Shown here one piece after another: positions 1 through 6,805 of a DNA stretch of 22,060 nt. Position numbers and translations under genes: made by a program. The stretch is from CAYZUC01 sp964481705 (GTDB lineage Bacteria > Bacillota > Clostridia > Lachnospirales > Lachnospiraceae), in NCBI GenBank assembly GCA_964481705.1, contig CAYZUC010000047.1, positions 1-22,060 of the forward strand, given 5' to 3'. The notes under the pieces were generated by a model, which had not been told where the DNA came from, searched no databases, and saw only the letters and a list, made by a program, of their open reading frames with translations. The stretch's first letter is position 1, and every line of letters begins with the position of its first letter.

Positions 1-13
1 TATTGCATTTTTT

Positions 14-40
14 CGAACAAATATTTGGAATATATGTTTG
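14..40 (+). promoter_or_regulatory. Two tandem LexA (SOS) operators upstream of lexA
   Basis: Positions 14-27 read CGAACAAATATTTG and 27-40 read GGAATATATGTTTG. Against the Firmicute SOS box CGAACRNRYGTTYG, the first matches at all but one base and the second at all but two. Each box has one perfect half-site. The boxes start 13 bp apart, and the second runs into the -35 element. Autorepression of lexA through such boxes is established for Bacillus; occupancy here is inferred. Confidence 0.75.
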
Positions 41-66
41 CATTTGAAATTATGCTATGATATACT
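38..66 (+). promoter_or_regulatory. lexA promoter (sigma-A type)
   Basis: TTGCAT (38-43) and TATACT (61-66) are separated by 17 bp, close to the TTGACA/TATAAT consensus. The -35 overlaps the second SOS box, which fits repression by LexA. The first ribosome-binding site downstream is AGGAGG at 103-108. Confidence 0.65.
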
Positions 67-116
67 AAATAAAAATGGTACATACATTCGATTGTTAACC
101 ATAGGAGGTATTGTTT

Positions 117-734
117 ATGTCATATGGAAAGATCACCGGTAAGCAGGAAGAAATTCTCGAGTATATTAAGCAGCAGATTCTAGATAAAGGATTTCCACCT
201 GCTGTTCGTGAGATTTGTGAAGCAGTTCATTTAAAATCCACATCTTCTGTTCACTCACATTTAGAGACTTTAGAAAAAAATGGTTACATTCGTCGTGATC
301 CTACTAAACCCAGAGCTATCGAAATTCTAGATGACAGCTTTAATGTAGTCAGACGCGAGATGGCCAGTCTTCCTATTATTGGTACGGTAGCTGCAGGTCA
401 ACCAATTTTAGCCGAACAGAATATTGATGGCTATTTCCCTATTCCGGCTGATATGATTCCTTCCGGTAATTCCTTTGTTTTGAAGGTCAAGGGTGACAGT
501 ATGATTAATGTAGGTATCTATAACGGCGATCAGATTTTTGTTAACCAATGCAGTACAGCTACAAATGGAGATATCATCGTTGCTTTATTGGATGATTCCG
601 CTACAGTAAAGACTTATTATAAAGAAAGAGGTCATATCAGACTTCAGCCCGAGAACGACACCATGGATCCTATTATTGTTGAGCATGTTACCGTACTTGG
701 TAAGGTATTCGGAGTATTCCGTATGATGAGATAA
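117..734 (+). CDS. lexA: LexA, SOS-response repressor and autoprotease
   Basis: LexA binds SOS boxes as a dimer and cleaves itself when RecA filaments form, which derepresses DNA-repair genes. The 205-aa product has the full family layout. A winged helix-turn-helix covers about residues 1-70, with the wing near GYIRR. The Ala93-Gly94 scissile bond lies in VAAGQP. An S24 peptidase domain follows with catalytic Ser128 in GDSM and Lys165 in ATVKTYY; their 37-residue spacing equals that in E. coli LexA. I chose ATG 117 because AGGAGG at 103-108 sits 8 bases before it. A TTG at 111 in the same frame would be only 2 bases from that site. The gene is alone on the + strand, has its own operators, and converges on rsfS. 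Confidence 0.97.
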   Translation: MSYGKITGKQEEILEYIKQQILDKGFPPAVREICEAVHLKSTSSVHSHLETLEKNGYIRRDPTKPRAIEILDDSFNVVRREMASLPIIGTVAAGQPILAEQNIDGYFPIPADMIPSGNSFVLKVKGDSMINVGIYNGDQIFVNQCSTATNGDIIVALLDDSATVKTYYKERGHIRLQPENDTMDPIIVEHVTVLGKVFGVFRMMR

Positions 735-745
735 TAGATATTATG

Positions 746-783
746 AAACCCTCATGATTTCTTTTGAATAATCATGAGGGTTT
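746..783. terminator. Bidirectional intrinsic terminator between lexA and rsfS
   Basis: A perfect 14-bp inverted repeat (746-759 with 770-783) encloses a 10-nt loop. The + strand ends in TTTT. The - strand ends in TTT, the complement of AAA at 746-748. It lies between the stop codons of two convergent genes, so it can serve both operons. Confidence 0.85.
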
Positions 784-798
784 TCTATTATCATATGT

Positions 799-1167
799 TT
801 ATTTCATTTCTGCTTCTACAAAATCTTTAGGTAACAAGATTGAGCCGTCTCTCCAAATTCTTTCCAGGTCGTAGAAATTTCGACTCTCTCGATCAAATAT
901 ATGAACAATTACATCTTGGAAATCAATCAAGATCCAACTAGCATTTTGATAGCCTTCTACCTGTCTCGGTTTGACATTCTTCTTTCCAAGTTCTTCTATT
1001 ACACTATCAACCATAGCCTGAATCTGATTACTGTTTGATCCATTTGCAATGACAAAATAGTCAGCAATTGACGATAATTCAGAAATATTGATGATAGTAA
1101 CGTTCTCCGCCTTTTTCTCCTCTAATGCATGTATAATAGTACTCACTAATTCTTTTTCTGTTATCAT
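799..1167 (-). CDS. rsfS: RsfS (Iojap family), ribosomal silencing factor
   Basis: RsfS binds ribosomal protein L14 on the 50S subunit and blocks joining with 30S during starvation. The 122 residues cover the whole DUF143/Iojap domain. Hallmarks are the DYFVIANGSN segment near residue 37, VEGYQNASWILIDF in the middle, and the VHIFDRESRNFYDLERIW signature at the end. The ATG follows GGAG by 6 bases. The preceding yqeK stop is three bases upstream of this start, so the two are co-transcribed and probably coupled. It is the last gene of the obgE operon and ends at the shared bidirectional terminator. Length and motifs match the family. Confidence 0.95.
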   Translation of the reverse strand: MITEKELVSTIIHALEEKKAENVTIINISELSSIADYFVIANGSNSNQIQAMVDSVIEELGKKNVKPRQVEGYQNASWILIDFQDVIVHIFDRESRNFYDLERIWRDGSILLPKDFVEAEMK

Positions 1168-1170
1168 ATC

Positions 1171-1761
1171 TTACTCCATTCTCATTTCTTTATTCGTTTT
1201 GCTATAGTATTCATATGCTTTCCAGGTGGTTGGATCTAGTTCTGCCTTTTGTAGCTTGATGTATTCCAGCGTATCATGCAGTATCCATACGAGTGCATCA
1301 TCCATATCGCGAAAAGCTGTTTCCCTAATCTCCTTCAGGCTTGGTGCCTGTTGACGTCCCGGTTCAATATAATCCGCAGTAAAGATGATTTTTTCCAGCA
1401 TGGTCATGTTTTCACGCCCGGTCGAATGATACTGAATAGCATCCAAAATCTCTTGATCTTCTATCTCATAATCTTCCCTTGCCAAACAGCTTCCCAGCTT
1501 TGCGTGCAATAAAAATGGATTCCGCTCTTCAACTTCTGAGATTGCAATCCCTCGTTTGATGCACATTTGAAGTTTCTTTTTATTATCGATACATTTTGCA
1601 CAATCATGAAGCAAACCAGCAACAAAAGCCTTTTCCATATCTACTTGATATCTCATTGCCAAAGCAGCTGCCGTATATGCAACACCCATCGTGTGGTCAT
1701 ATCGGTTATCATCCAGCTCATCTCTTAATCTCATTTTTATCTTTTTAATATCGGTAATCAA
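1171..1761 (-). CDS. yqeK: YqeK, HD-domain Ap4A hydrolase (symmetrical)
   Basis: YqeK-family proteins hydrolyse diadenosine tetraphosphate symmetrically to two ADP with a metal centre held by HD-domain residues. His23 in the YDHTMG segment and the His52-Asp53 pair in GLLHDCAK are visible. Later histidines in LLHAKLG and IQYHSTGR complete the pattern. The start is a TTG at 1759-1761, preceded by GGAGG at a 10-base gap. It overlaps the nadD stop codon as TTGA, so translation is probably coupled to NadD. The next in-frame ATG is nine codons later. At 196 aa it is normal length. The nadD-yqeK-rsfS order is the widely conserved Firmicute arrangement. Confidence 0.93.
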   Translation of the reverse strand: MITDIKKIKMRLRDELDDNRYDHTMGVAYTAAALAMRYQVDMEKAFVAGLLHDCAKCIDNKKKLQMCIKRGIAISEVEERNPFLLHAKLGSCLAREDYEIEDQEILDAIQYHSTGRENMTMLEKIIFTADYIEPGRQQAPSLKEIRETAFRDMDDALVWILHDTLEYIKLQKAELDPTTWKAYEYYSKTNKEMRME

Positions 1762-2375
1762 ACTCTGTCATCCTCCAAATACAAATGATGTTCCTTAATA
1801 TAATCAACCACCACTTTCGGGGTATAGTATCGAATTGACTTCCCCTTTCGAACCATTTCCCTGATTTTCTCTGAAGAAATATCAATATTGGGCATTTCCA
1901 GGAAACAAATCTCTGCATTATATTTCCGGTTATAAGCAGAGGCCTTCTCCTCGAGTTCCTTTCGAGAAGAATGATTTCGTACAGCTACAAGTATCGTACA
2001 TAAACGAAAGATTGTCTCAACATTTTTCCATTTTTCAATGGAGAATAACGTATCGGCTCCGATAATATAGTAAAATTTCGCGTCTTTCATTTCCTCATGT
2101 AACTGCGACAATGTCTCATATGTGTAGGAATTTCCTTCTCTTTTTACCTCTATCTCTGATAAAACAAAATGAGAATTGTCTTTAATGGCAATTCCGGTAA
2201 GTTCACTTCGAATAGAAGCCTCGGGAATAGACAAATTGCGCTTAAAGTATGACACGCCGCTTGGCATGACCATTACATAATCCAGATGATATTCTTCATA
2301 AGCATGTTCGGCCAGCATGAGATGTCCCATGTGTATCGGATTAAAGGTACCACCAAGAATGCCAATCTTTTTCAT
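1758..2375 (-). CDS. nadD: NadD, nicotinate-mononucleotide adenylyltransferase
   Basis: NadD transfers AMP from ATP to nicotinate mononucleotide, giving deamido-NAD, a late step of NAD synthesis in the cytosol. The nucleotidyltransferase signature GGTFNPIHMGH occupies residues 8-18. The C-terminal ISSEKIR motif, typical of this fold, lies near residue 170. I start at ATG 2373-2375, giving 205 aa, because GAGG lies 6 bases upstream and MKKIGILGGTFNP is the usual family N-terminus. Two in-frame ATGs further up (2387, 2408) would add 4 or 11 residues but have no good ribosome-binding site. It lies between yhbY and yqeK, and its TGA overlaps the yqeK TTG. Confidence 0.95.
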   Translation of the reverse strand: MKKIGILGGTFNPIHMGHLMLAEHAYEEYHLDYVMVMPSGVSYFKRNLSIPEASIRSELTGIAIKDNSHFVLSEIEVKREGNSYTYETLSQLHEEMKDAKFYYIIGADTLFSIEKWKNVETIFRLCTILVAVRNHSSRKELEEKASAYNRKYNAEICFLEMPNIDISSEKIREMVRKGKSIRYYTPKVVVDYIKEHHLYLEDDRV

Positions 2376-2434
2376 ATCAAACCTCATTCTTGCGCATTTT
2401 CTGCGCATATCATATCTTTATAACAAAACAAATA

Positions 2435-2725
2435 TTACAACGGTAACTTAATCTTCGGTTCCTTTTTATTTTGTTTATATAGAACAATTTTCTTACCAAT
2501 CACCTGTACTACCTCCGCATGGTTGCGTTCTGCCACAACAGAAGCTATTTCCCTTGGGTCATCGATACAATTCTTGAGTACACTCACTTTAATCAATTCT
2601 CGCGCATTTAACGCCTCTCCAATAGCCTCCGTCAGCTCCGGTGTGACGCTTCCTTTTCCAACTTGAAATATTGGCTCCATAGTACTTGCAAGACTTTTTA
2701 AATAAGCTCTTTGCTTACTGTTCAT
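2435..2725 (-). CDS. yhbY: YhbY, CRM-domain RNA-binding protein of 50S assembly
   Basis: The 96-aa product is a single CRS1/YhbY (CRM) domain. Members of this family bind pre-50S ribosomal particles and structured RNA. The diagnostic elements are MNSKQRAYLKSLA at the start, the GKGSVTPELTEAI segment (GxxG-like RNA loop, near residues 23-35), and ELIKVSVLKN. The basic C-terminal tail ends in KEPKIKLPL. GGAGG lies 9 bases before the ATG, inside the last codons of the upstream EI-like gene; the intergenic gap is two bases. Its place beside obgE and nadD matches the common clostridial ribosome-maturation cluster. No cofactor or enzymatic residues are expected. Confidence 0.93.
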   Translation of the reverse strand: MNSKQRAYLKSLASTMEPIFQVGKGSVTPELTEAIGEALNARELIKVSVLKNCIDDPREIASVVAERNHAEVVQVIGKKIVLYKQNKKEPKIKLPL

Positions 2726-2727
2726 TC

Positions 2728-4278
2728 CTATCTTCCTCCCAGATCCATGTTAATTATATTATTACGTATTTTTAAAATTTCTTTCGGTGATACCGACAGA
2801 TTTTCAACTCCAATTTCGATAAAGTATTCTGTCATGTTCCAGTCAGCAGCCAACTCTCCACATATTCCAACCGGTATATGCCTCTTTCTTCCACTATCGA
2901 CTACCATTTTAATCATCTTCAGAATAGCCGGATGATGATAATCACAGATATCACTTAAGTCTGCGTTCTCACGGTCGACTCCAAGCGTATACTGTGTTAA
3001 ATCGTTCGTTCCAATAGAAATAAAATCTACATTCTTCGCTATATCATCGCATATCATTACTGCCGCCGGTGTCTCAATCATAACACCTTGCTTAATATCT
3101 CGAAACAGAATATTTTCATTTGCTAATTCCCACTCCACAGCATCCAAAAAGGATTTTGCTTTCATAACCTCTTGCATCGAGGAAATCATAGGATACATGA
3201 CCGATACATTTCCATAAATGGCAGCGCGTAAAATAGCTCGTAACTGCGTCTTGAAAATCTCTGGATGTCTTAGGCAATAACGTATTCCGCGACATCCAAG
3301 TGCCGCGTTCCCTTCTTTACTCATAGGTAGATATTCGGGATTCTTGTCAGCACTCATATCCAGCGTACGTATAACAACCGGCTTGTCCTTCATCTCACTA
3401 ATTAATTTACGATACTCGAGAAACAATTCTTCTTCCGTCGGCAGGTGATTATTCTCCATATAGATCACCTCACTGCGATATAGGCCAATTCCTTCTGCAT
3501 CAAATTGATTTGCTATCTCTACCTCATTGGCAGAGCTGATATTACCATAGACATGAAGTACTCTTCCATCCATGGTAATGCTTTGTTTCCCTCGTAAATC
3601 CAGCAATTGAAGTGCTTTTGCTTTCTCAGACTGAATGCGTTCATCCATATCATCCTTCGTTGTCTGGTCAGGATCCAGATAAACAACACGCCAGCCTCCA
3701 TCAACAATCGCTTCTCTTCCATTCCAATCGTCATTGATCTCACATCCAATGATAGTTGGAATGCTCATCGCCTTCGCCAGTATAGCCATATGGGAATTCG
3801 ATGAGGTATCCTCAATAAGAAGTCCCAATAACTTTCCTTTATCTATCTGTAGCAGTTCTTGGGATGTCAGATTCACAACCGCTACAATCGATGGTTCTTC
3901 AATATCAAAAAAAGATTCATCATTGCTCATCATATTACTGATCAGCTTTTTCGCAATGACCTTCATCTCCCGACTCTTCTTTTGCATCGACATATCTAAA
4001 ATACTTCGGAATACATTTCGGAAGTATTTACAAGCATCCATAACCGCATCAGGCGCGTTCATATGCTGATGAATAATACGCCCAATGATAGCATCATCCA
4101 ATTGCTGATCTGGCATACCCTCACCATGAAACGTTATTCTCTTTGATTGCTCATAAATCGCAAGCTCCCGCTCCGGTCCGCCATCTGCGACCTTTATTCT
4201 AGGCTTTTTACCATCAAGAACCTTAATCTTCCCTAATGCTATCCCACCAAAACCTGAATTCCCCTGAAATATCTCCAT
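2728..4278 (-). CDS. Divergent PTS enzyme I (PtsI) paralogue
   Basis: Enzyme I transfers phosphate from PEP to HPr through an active-site histidine. This 516-aa protein keeps the phosphohistidine (His153 in SSNSHMAI). It also keeps the PEP-binding barrel: GIGLYRSEVIYM, VIRTLDMSADK, LGCRGIRYCLRHPEIFKTQLRA (shown in part), EIGV-type motifs and Cys473 in GICGELAAD. It is about 55 residues shorter than typical EI. About 35 of these are missing before His153, where the HPr-binding helical subdomain lies. The GG preceding the TSH motif of standard EI is replaced. No HPr or PTS permease gene is near. It sits in the obgE operon with gaps of 11 and 2 bases. I infer a specialised EI-like phosphotransferase; whether it phosphorylates HPr is open, so I give no symbol. 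Confidence 0.8.
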   Translation of the reverse strand: MEIFQGNSGFGGIALGKIKVLDGKKPRIKVADGGPERELAIYEQSKRITFHGEGMPDQQLDDAIIGRIIHQHMNAPDAVMDACKYFRNVFRSILDMSMQKKSREMKVIAKKLISNMMSNDESFFDIEEPSIVAVVNLTSQELLQIDKGKLLGLLIEDTSSNSHMAILAKAMSIPTIIGCEINDDWNGREAIVDGGWRVVYLDPDQTTKDDMDERIQSEKAKALQLLDLRGKQSITMDGRVLHVYGNISSANEVEIANQFDAEGIGLYRSEVIYMENNHLPTEEELFLEYRKLISEMKDKPVVIRTLDMSADKNPEYLPMSKEGNAALGCRGIRYCLRHPEIFKTQLRAILRAAIYGNVSVMYPMISSMQEVMKAKSFLDAVEWELANENILFRDIKQGVMIETPAAVMICDDIAKNVDFISIGTNDLTQYTLGVDRENADLSDICDYHHPAILKMIKMVVDSGRKRHIPVGICGELAADWNMTEYFIEIGVENLSVSPKEILKIRNNIINMDLGGR

Positions 4279-4289
4279 GCTTTATCCCT

Positions 4290-5579
4290 CTATTTGTAGT
4301 AGTCAAAGTCAAAACCGTACATTCGTACTGTATCCCCATCTTGAATTCCTAATTTCTCCAATTCCTTCAAGATTCCCGTTTCCTTCAGGAATCGTTGGAA
4401 AAATGCAAATCCCTTCTCTGATTCAAGATTAGTATAACCTAACATTTTTTCAATCCTTGGTCCATCAATTACATAAAGCTTTTCTTCCTCGTCATAAATA
4501 ACACGATATGGCTCTGTGGAATCAATCTCAAACTCTGGAAAATACTCCTGTTCAAAAACAATTTTTTCCTTTGGTAGTTTCTCCAGCATTCCCTGTACAT
4601 AATACAGCAATTCCTGGACGCCCTTACCACTCACTGCCGAAATAGGGAATACTTCAATCCCTTTTGTTCCAAACTCATCTTTGATTTTCTGAATGGAATC
4701 GGAATCCGCACCATCCGGAAGAACATCAATTTTATTTGCTGCAATGACCTGCGGACGCTTTGCAATATCAGGATTGTAATTTTCCAATTCTCGATTGATT
4801 GCAACAATGTCCTCAATAGGGTCCCTTCCCTCAGTAGATGCTGCATCTACGATATGAATAATCACTTTAGTACGTTCTATGTGTCGTAGGAACTCATGTC
4901 CAAGACCAATTCCTTCTGAGGCACCCTCTATAAGACCCGGAATATCAGCAATAACAAATCCTTTTCCCTCAGACAAATCAACCACTCCCAGATTGGGGTT
5001 TAGAGTTGTAAAATGATAATTTGCTATTTTTGGAGTTGCATTTGTTACCCTTGATAGAAATGTGGATTTTCCAACGTTTGGATAACCAACAAGACCTACA
5101 TCTGCAATAACCTTTAATTCCAATAAAAGATTGAGTTCTCTTGCCGGTTGTCCCGGCTGCGCATACTTTGGTGCCTGCATGGTAGAGGTTGCATAGTGCT
5201 GGTTACCATTTCCACCATGGCCACCCTGCAGCAAGACAAAACGTCGATTCTCACCAGACATATCAGTAATTACTTTTCCCGTCTCTTCTTCCTTGATAAT
5301 CGTTCCTTCCGGTACTTTAATAACCATGTCCTGACCATTTTTTCCATGACAGTTCTTCTTTCCGCCCTGTTCACCATGCTCGGCACAGTACTTACGGATG
5401 TGTCGGAAATCAGTCAATGTATTCAGCCCATTGTCTACTTCGAAGATAACAGAACCTCCATTACCTCCGTCGCCTCCATCCGGACCGCCGTTAGGAACAT
5501 ATTTTTCTCTTCGGAAGCTCACATGTCCATCTCCGCCTTTGCCGCTTCTGACATATATTTTAGCTCTATCTGCAAACAT
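4290..5579 (-). CDS. obgE: ObgE/CgtA GTPase, 50S assembly
   Basis: Obg is an essential GTPase that binds late 50S intermediates and responds to ppGpp. The 429 residues show all three family domains. The glycine-rich Obg fold spans residues 1-158 and contains GGPDGGDGGNGG near 31-42. The GTPase domain follows, with the P-loop GYPNVGKS at 165-172, DIPGLIEG as switch II, ANKID as G4 and ISAVSG as G5. A C-terminal OCT domain from about 345 ends in MYGFDFDYYK. The ATG has AAAGG about 10 bases upstream. It is first in its operon, followed by the EI paralogue, yhbY, nadD, yqeK and rsfS. Its own promoter overlaps the terminator of the rplU operon. Confidence 0.97.
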   Translation of the reverse strand: MFADRAKIYVRSGKGGDGHVSFRREKYVPNGGPDGGDGGNGGSVIFEVDNGLNTLTDFRHIRKYCAEHGEQGGKKNCHGKNGQDMVIKVPEGTIIKEEETGKVITDMSGENRRFVLLQGGHGGNGNQHYATSTMQAPKYAQPGQPARELNLLLELKVIADVGLVGYPNVGKSTFLSRVTNATPKIANYHFTTLNPNLGVVDLSEGKGFVIADIPGLIEGASEGIGLGHEFLRHIERTKVIIHIVDAASTEGRDPIEDIVAINRELENYNPDIAKRPQVIAANKIDVLPDGADSDSIQKIKDEFGTKGIEVFPISAVSGKGVQELLYYVQGMLEKLPKEKIVFEQEYFPEFEIDSTEPYRVIYDEEEKLYVIDGPRIEKMLGYTNLESEKGFAFFQRFLKETGILKELEKLGIQDGDTVRMYGFDFDYYK

Positions 5580-5616
5580 ATTTGTTTTACCTTTCTAGAA
5601 ATATCTCAACATCTTT

Positions 5617-5644
5617 AGTATAGCATAAAAAAAGAGGGTTTCAA
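5617..5644 (-). promoter_or_regulatory. obgE operon promoter embedded in upstream terminator
   Basis: On the - strand TTGAAA (5639-5644) and TATACT (5617-5622) are separated by 16 bp. The -35 hexamer lies in the 3' arm of the rpmA terminator hairpin and the spacer carries its T-tract. Start of transcription would fall near 5610, giving a leader of about 30 nt before obgE. Confidence 0.6.
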
Positions 5645-5663
5645 ACAATATTGTCTGAAACCC
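5627..5663 (-). terminator. Intrinsic terminator of the rplU-prp-rpmA operon
   Basis: Read on the - strand, a near-perfect inverted repeat begins with GGGTTTCA (5663-5656) and ends with TGAAACCC (5643-5636), with an almost self-complementary interior. It is followed after CTC by seven Ts (5633-5627). It lies 17 bases past the rpmA stop. Confidence 0.85.
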
Positions 5664-5679
5664 ACATAATTTCGAACGA

Positions 5680-5964
5680 TTAATCCTCTTTTGGATATAC
5701 GGAAGCCTGTTTTTTGTCTCTTCCTTTTCTTTCGAATCTGACAACGCCATCTACTAATGCAAACAAAGTATCATCTCCGCCACGTCCAACGTTAATTCCA
5801 GGATGAATCTTTGTTCCACGCTGTCTGTATAAAATGTTTCCAGCCTTTACAAACTGACCATCTGCTCTTTTTGCGCCTAATCTTTTCGCCTCGGAATCTC
5901 TACCATTCTTAGTAGATCCAACTCCCTTTTTATGAGCGAAAAATTGAAGGTTCATATTTAACAT
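5680..5964 (-). CDS. rpmA: 50S ribosomal protein L27 with cleavable N-terminal extension
   Basis: L27 lines the peptidyl-transferase region of the 50S subunit, with its N-terminus reaching the P-site tRNA. The 94-aa product carries the Firmicute-type leader MLNMNLQFFAHKKG. In Staphylococcus this leader is cut by the protease Prp between Phe9 and Ala10 to expose the functional N-terminus. The body is standard: GSTKNGRDS, RLGAKRADGQ, GNILYRQRGTKIHPG, VGRGGDDTLFA. The ATG has AGGAGG at an 8-base gap, and that ribosome-binding site overlaps the TAG of prp. It is the last gene of the rplU-prp-rpmA operon and is followed by a strong terminator. Confidence 0.98.
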   Translation of the reverse strand: MLNMNLQFFAHKKGVGSTKNGRDSEAKRLGAKRADGQFVKAGNILYRQRGTKIHPGINVGRGGDDTLFALVDGVVRFERKGRDKKQASVYPKED

Positions 5965-5976
5965 GTTCTTTACCTC

Positions 5977-6294
5977 CTATTTTATTAGTTGTAAGTAATT
6001 ATCACCGTAATTCTTTTCGATCTCTTTGAGACCAAGACACATGGAATCCAACAACAGAATTGCCTTTTCACTTGGTGTTTTCAAGAATGTACAACGGATG
6101 TTCCCGGAATCCTGATCCATTTTCACACGAATCGGTTCTTTCAGAAATTCATCCATTGAATTAATGGTATTGATGACCAGCGCAGATACCGCTGCGCACA
6201 CAATATCACTTCCGGCTTCTGCATACTCTGCATGACCAAGACATTCAAACCCTATGACTGTGCCTTCTTCTTTATAGACAGTAACAGTTATCAT
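5977..6294 (-). CDS. prp: Prp, cysteine protease processing L27
   Basis: Prp (YsxB, DUF464) removes the N-terminal extension of L27, which is needed for ribosome assembly in Firmicutes. The 105-aa protein has the catalytic His21 in GHAEYAEAGSD and Cys33 in DIVCAAVSAL. These align with His22 and Cys34 of Staphylococcus Prp. The protein lies between rplU and rpmA, the gene for its substrate, which carries the matching cleavage motif. The ATG has only a weak site (AGG about nine bases up) and starts 24 bases after the rplU stop, so re-initiation is plausible. Length and order are typical of the family. Confidence 0.94.
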   Translation of the reverse strand: MITVTVYKEEGTVIGFECLGHAEYAEAGSDIVCAAVSALVINTINSMDEFLKEPIRVKMDQDSGNIRCTFLKTPSEKAILLLDSMCLGLKEIEKNYGDNYLQLIK

Positions 6295-6318
6295 CTCTCA
6301 TAACCTGTCTTTCATAAC

Positions 6319-6624
6319 TTAAGCATTAATCTTGTCGATTTTCACTTCAGTGTATGCTTGCCTATGACCATTTTTCTTATGATACTGGGTTTTTCTCTTG
6401 TATCTGTAAACGATAACTTTTCTACCTCTTGCCTGATCTGTTACAGTTCCAGTAACAGTTGCTTTAGCGACTGCATCGCCGACAGCAAGATCCTTATCAC
6501 TTACAGCTAAAACCTGATCAAAAGTAACAGCCTTTCCGGTTTCAACGTCAAGCTTTTCAACTCTGATGACATCTCCTTCGGAAACTTTGTACTGTTTTCC
6601 GCCTGTTGCAATAATAGCGTACAT
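6319..6624 (-). CDS. rplU: 50S ribosomal protein L21
   Basis: L21 is a structural protein of the large subunit that contacts 23S rRNA and L20. The 101-aa sequence opens with MYAIIATGGKQYKVSEGD. It carries the central VETGKAVTFDQVLAVSD and the basic RGRKVIVYRYKRKTQYHKKNGHR region (quoted in part) that defines the family signature. AGGAGG lies 8 bases before the ATG. It is the first gene of the rplU-prp-rpmA operon and is preceded by a promoter and a roughly 95-nt leader with two hairpins. Such leaders mediate autoregulation in Bacillus. Confidence 0.98.
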   Translation of the reverse strand: MYAIIATGGKQYKVSEGDVIRVEKLDVETGKAVTFDQVLAVSDKDLAVGDAVAKATVTGTVTDQARGRKVIVYRYKRKTQYHKKNGHRQAYTEVKIDKINA

Positions 6625-6720
6625 AATTGGCTACCTCCTATTTCAGAAACATCTGTTTCCATTACTCGCTATCTTTGGTGCTGTCCAAAGACAAACTTAT
6701 AACCTAGATATGCGGCATAC
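6625..6720 (-). ncRNA. Candidate L21-type leader RNA of the rplU operon
   Basis: Between the inferred start near 6720 and the rplU ATG lie about 95 nt of leader. It contains a hairpin at 6673-6690 (CTTTGG paired with CCAAAG around a 6-nt loop). A second hairpin is at 6646-6659 (GAAAC paired with GTTTC around a 4-nt loop). AGGAGG follows. Position and size fit a ribosomal-protein autoregulatory leader like the Bacillus L21 leader. I cannot confirm membership of that RNA family by eye. Confidence 0.4.
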
Positions 6721-6726
6721 TCAAAT

Positions 6727-6755
6727 ATACTAGCACATAATCTCACAATCGTCAA
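6727..6755 (-). promoter_or_regulatory. Promoter of the rplU operon
   Basis: On the - strand TTGACG (6750-6755) and TAGTAT (6727-6732) have a 17-bp spacer. It lies in the only sizeable gap of the window, 6625-6805. No clear terminator for the upstream secreted-protein gene is visible between 6756 and 6805. Confidence 0.7.
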
Positions 6756-6805
6756 CCATTATTTCTAGTCTTATTTCCGTCTGATTTCCTGTTTCTACAT
6801 TCCTT

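Noticed and set aside
3519..4069. Open frames overlapping the EI-like gene in other frames
   Set aside because: They lie within a well-supported coding region and resemble no protein family.
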